From: Apostichopus leukothele
Taxonomy: Eukaryota > Echinodermata > Holothuroidea > Aspidochirotida > Stichopodidae
DNA length: 21,581 nucleotides
Direction: 5' to 3'
Assembly (NCBI GenBank): GCA_010014835.2
Contig: JAAAKB020000017.1
Location: 116,224-137,804 of the forward strand
The notes under the pieces are model-generated. The model was not told the DNA's origin and searched no databases. It was given only the letters and a program-made list of their open reading frames with translations. Within the stretch, counting starts at the first letter, position 1, and each line of letters begins with the position of its first letter. Both the position numbers and the translations under genes were made by a program. Shown here one piece after another: positions 19,978 to 21,581 of this stretch.

Positions 19978-21299
19978 GTAGAAAGAAGTAAATAATAGAA
20001 TCACTGTCCTTGTAACCCTCAAATGAACCTCCCAATCTCAGACATGATTGTACCTGCTTCACAACCACACCAACCACTGACAGCTGTCCTTAATGTAAAC
20101 TGCGGCTTGTACATCAGAGTTTGGTTTCTAAAAACCAATTAGCACACCGCTGAAAAACAAAACAAACCTTACAATTTACCTACAGGCAGATATGTATACA
20201 CCTCCTCATTTCTAACCAAAAAATAACACCTTGCTGTTAAAATGTAATTTTCTGCCACAATGGAACACTGAGGGTCTTTTTCCTTTTTTTTTTCCTTTTT
20301 TTAATTTCTTTCTATCATCTCAAGTGAATTTTCATGAGTTGACTAGCAGCAGAGTTTGCAATTTTACTGATTTAATTTAGAAAAACAAAAGGGGGAAAAA
20401 AAGGACGAGAAAACAAGTTGTTGTACCGAATTTTAAAAACCAGTAAGCATCGTGACTCCTCGTACCTCGATCCGTGCCTCTTCTTCTGTCCCAATGTATT
20501 TCTAAACTTTTCCGTCATCTTGAAACCAAATCGATGGGGGGGAAAAAAAACGAGCTTCAAAGCTACCCCCCCTGGCTTTCCCAAAATCATGACCACTTAA
20601 CCACCATCTTCAATAACTTCGAGTACTAATCGATCTTGCCGAAGACGGAGGAAAGTGCCGGAGGACGAACCAAATGAACAAGCGCAGAGTATGTTCCCTT
20701 AACAACCACCAATCGGCTTGTCGGCAATAGATTTTGACAAGTATGTCTGCCAAGGTTGTTCTCTCCTCAAAAAAATTATGGCCAAGACAACAGGGGGGGG
20801 GGGGGAAAGGAAGGAAGAATGGAGTCTGACGTGCAACAGGTTTCGGGGGCATGGATCCTTTTGTAATTTACATTCAACAGGCCTGTAGGGTTACATCATT
20901 TCCGAGTAAAAGTACTACAACTAGGGTCAACGACCGATTGACTTGGTATTCTGAAAGAGTCATTCAGATTTTTGGCTAGACAGAGAGGCTAGGTTTTACG
21001 CCACCATTCAGCGCACAAAAAATTAAAAATAACACCAATACAAAGATGTCACTAGGAAAGGAAATAAGTAAAAAAAAATACAAGTAAACTTGAAAGAAAA
21101 GAGAAAAGGTCCAATATTATATGACTATAGATACTTTAAAATTAACTGTATACTTATAACATGAGATTAACAAGAAACTATTAAAAACTATTAAAAGGAT
21201 TTTGCAACTACTTGATATTCATCCCAGAGGCTCTTTCTACAGAATTTCTCTCTTTCCATTTTTCTTTCTCTTTTAGTAAAAAATGCAGTCCGAAACGAT

Positions 21300-21581
21300 G
21301 TCAAGTATTGACGAGGGTGTACAGTGCTAAAAATCGTTGCCATTTCACCCTATAGACACAGTAAAGCAAGATTGCTGAGGTTGTGAGGAGATAGGTAAGC
21401 AAGAATACGAAACAAACCAATGAAAAACATGGGATATCCCAGCTTCCCGTTAGGACGAAATCCCAATGGAAGAAAATCCACTCGAAAAATATGAGTTAGA
21501 CACTTTGAATGGTAGAATGAGAAGGAAGGGCAATGACCGGAGGGGCCGGTCATAGAGGGCGCGCAGTGTTAAAAGGTTACC
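21300..21581. repeat. Copies C and D of dispersed repeat (family 1), in tandem
   Basis: Copy C carries CAGTGCTAAA at 21322 and GGAGATAGGTAAGC ending at 21400. Copy D carries GAATGGTAGA near 21508, GAGGGGCCGGTC at 21540 and CAGTGTTAAAAGGTTACC at 21564-21581, and runs off the window. The CAGTG landmarks are 242 bp apart, which suggests a tandem unit of about 240 bp at this end. The 67-codon minus-strand ORF at 21350-21553 lies wholly inside the repeat and is not counted as a gene. Confidence 0.65.

Larger units (their letters stand above)
17333..21581 (-). other. Upstream DENND5-like intron, open at the window edge
   Basis: This lies upstream of the LCMPKG exon on the minus strand. I looked for the preceding family exon (the segment ending in a WNPFD-type motif) and did not find it, so at least 4.2 kb here is probably intron. 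It holds two repeat families (described separately), a T7-G8 tract at 19736-19750, a perfect 10-bp inverted repeat at 19627-19656, a pyrimidine tract at 20278-20310, and a G13 tract at 20793-20805. ORFs at 18150-18419 (plus) and 20372-20596 or 20610-20852 (minus) show no known domain. Confidence 0.6.

Noticed and set aside
21350-21553. 67-codon minus-strand ORF
   Set aside because: Lies entirely inside the tandem repeat copies C and D; its frame is interrupted in the other copies.

Overview
This is an AT-rich, intron-dominated animal nuclear genome segment. Evidence: two recognisable metazoan genes appear only as isolated exons with GT/AG boundaries; there is a tRNA-derived SINE, a minisatellite, DNA-transposon-like relics, many poly-G tracts, and a scaffold gap of exactly 100 N. 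The style (long poly-G and T/G tracts, TAGGCCTA-type words, TGACCTC-rich mid-repetitive DNA) suggests a marine invertebrate deuterostome, perhaps an echinoderm. That is an impression, not a demonstration. There are no bacterial features, operons, phage, CRISPR arrays or virus genes.

Layout. 1-458 is a 17-bp minisatellite of 27 units with no length change. 459-5775 has no recognisable gene and is probably intron 1 of the next gene; it may hold a non-autonomous hAT-like element near 3692-4177. 5776-5867 (minus) is the first coding exon of an ARID2-like subunit of the PBAF (SWI/SNF) chromatin remodeller, with its 5' region at about 5868-6520 (YY1-type and octamer motifs). 6521-9497 has no recognisable gene. 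9498-9773 (minus) is a 91-codon ORF of unknown nature below a CpG- and CCAAT-bearing stretch (about 9859-9972). 10698-10797 is the gap.

10798-13946 has no recognisable gene. 13947-14131 and 16546-17332 (minus) are two consecutive exons of a DENND5A/B-like protein (Rab guanine-nucleotide exchange factor), joined in a compatible phase across a 2414-bp intron that carries the SINE, an 18-bp inverted repeat and a possible hAT relic. 17333-21581 is best read as the upstream DENND5 intron and carries two further repeat families.

How the genes relate. Both genes read right to left but have unrelated functions (chromatin remodelling; Rab activation in membrane traffic). About two thirds of DENND5 should lie between 13947 and the ARID2 promoter and is not seen there. 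The missing exons are either in the gap or the join is wrong, so adjacency of the two genes should not be assumed. I found no new multi-gene system. The most notable items are the indel-free minisatellite with a local 6-unit higher-order pattern, a lineage-type tandem repeat inside the DENND5 linker, and a dispersed repeat whose copies each carry a splice-donor consensus.
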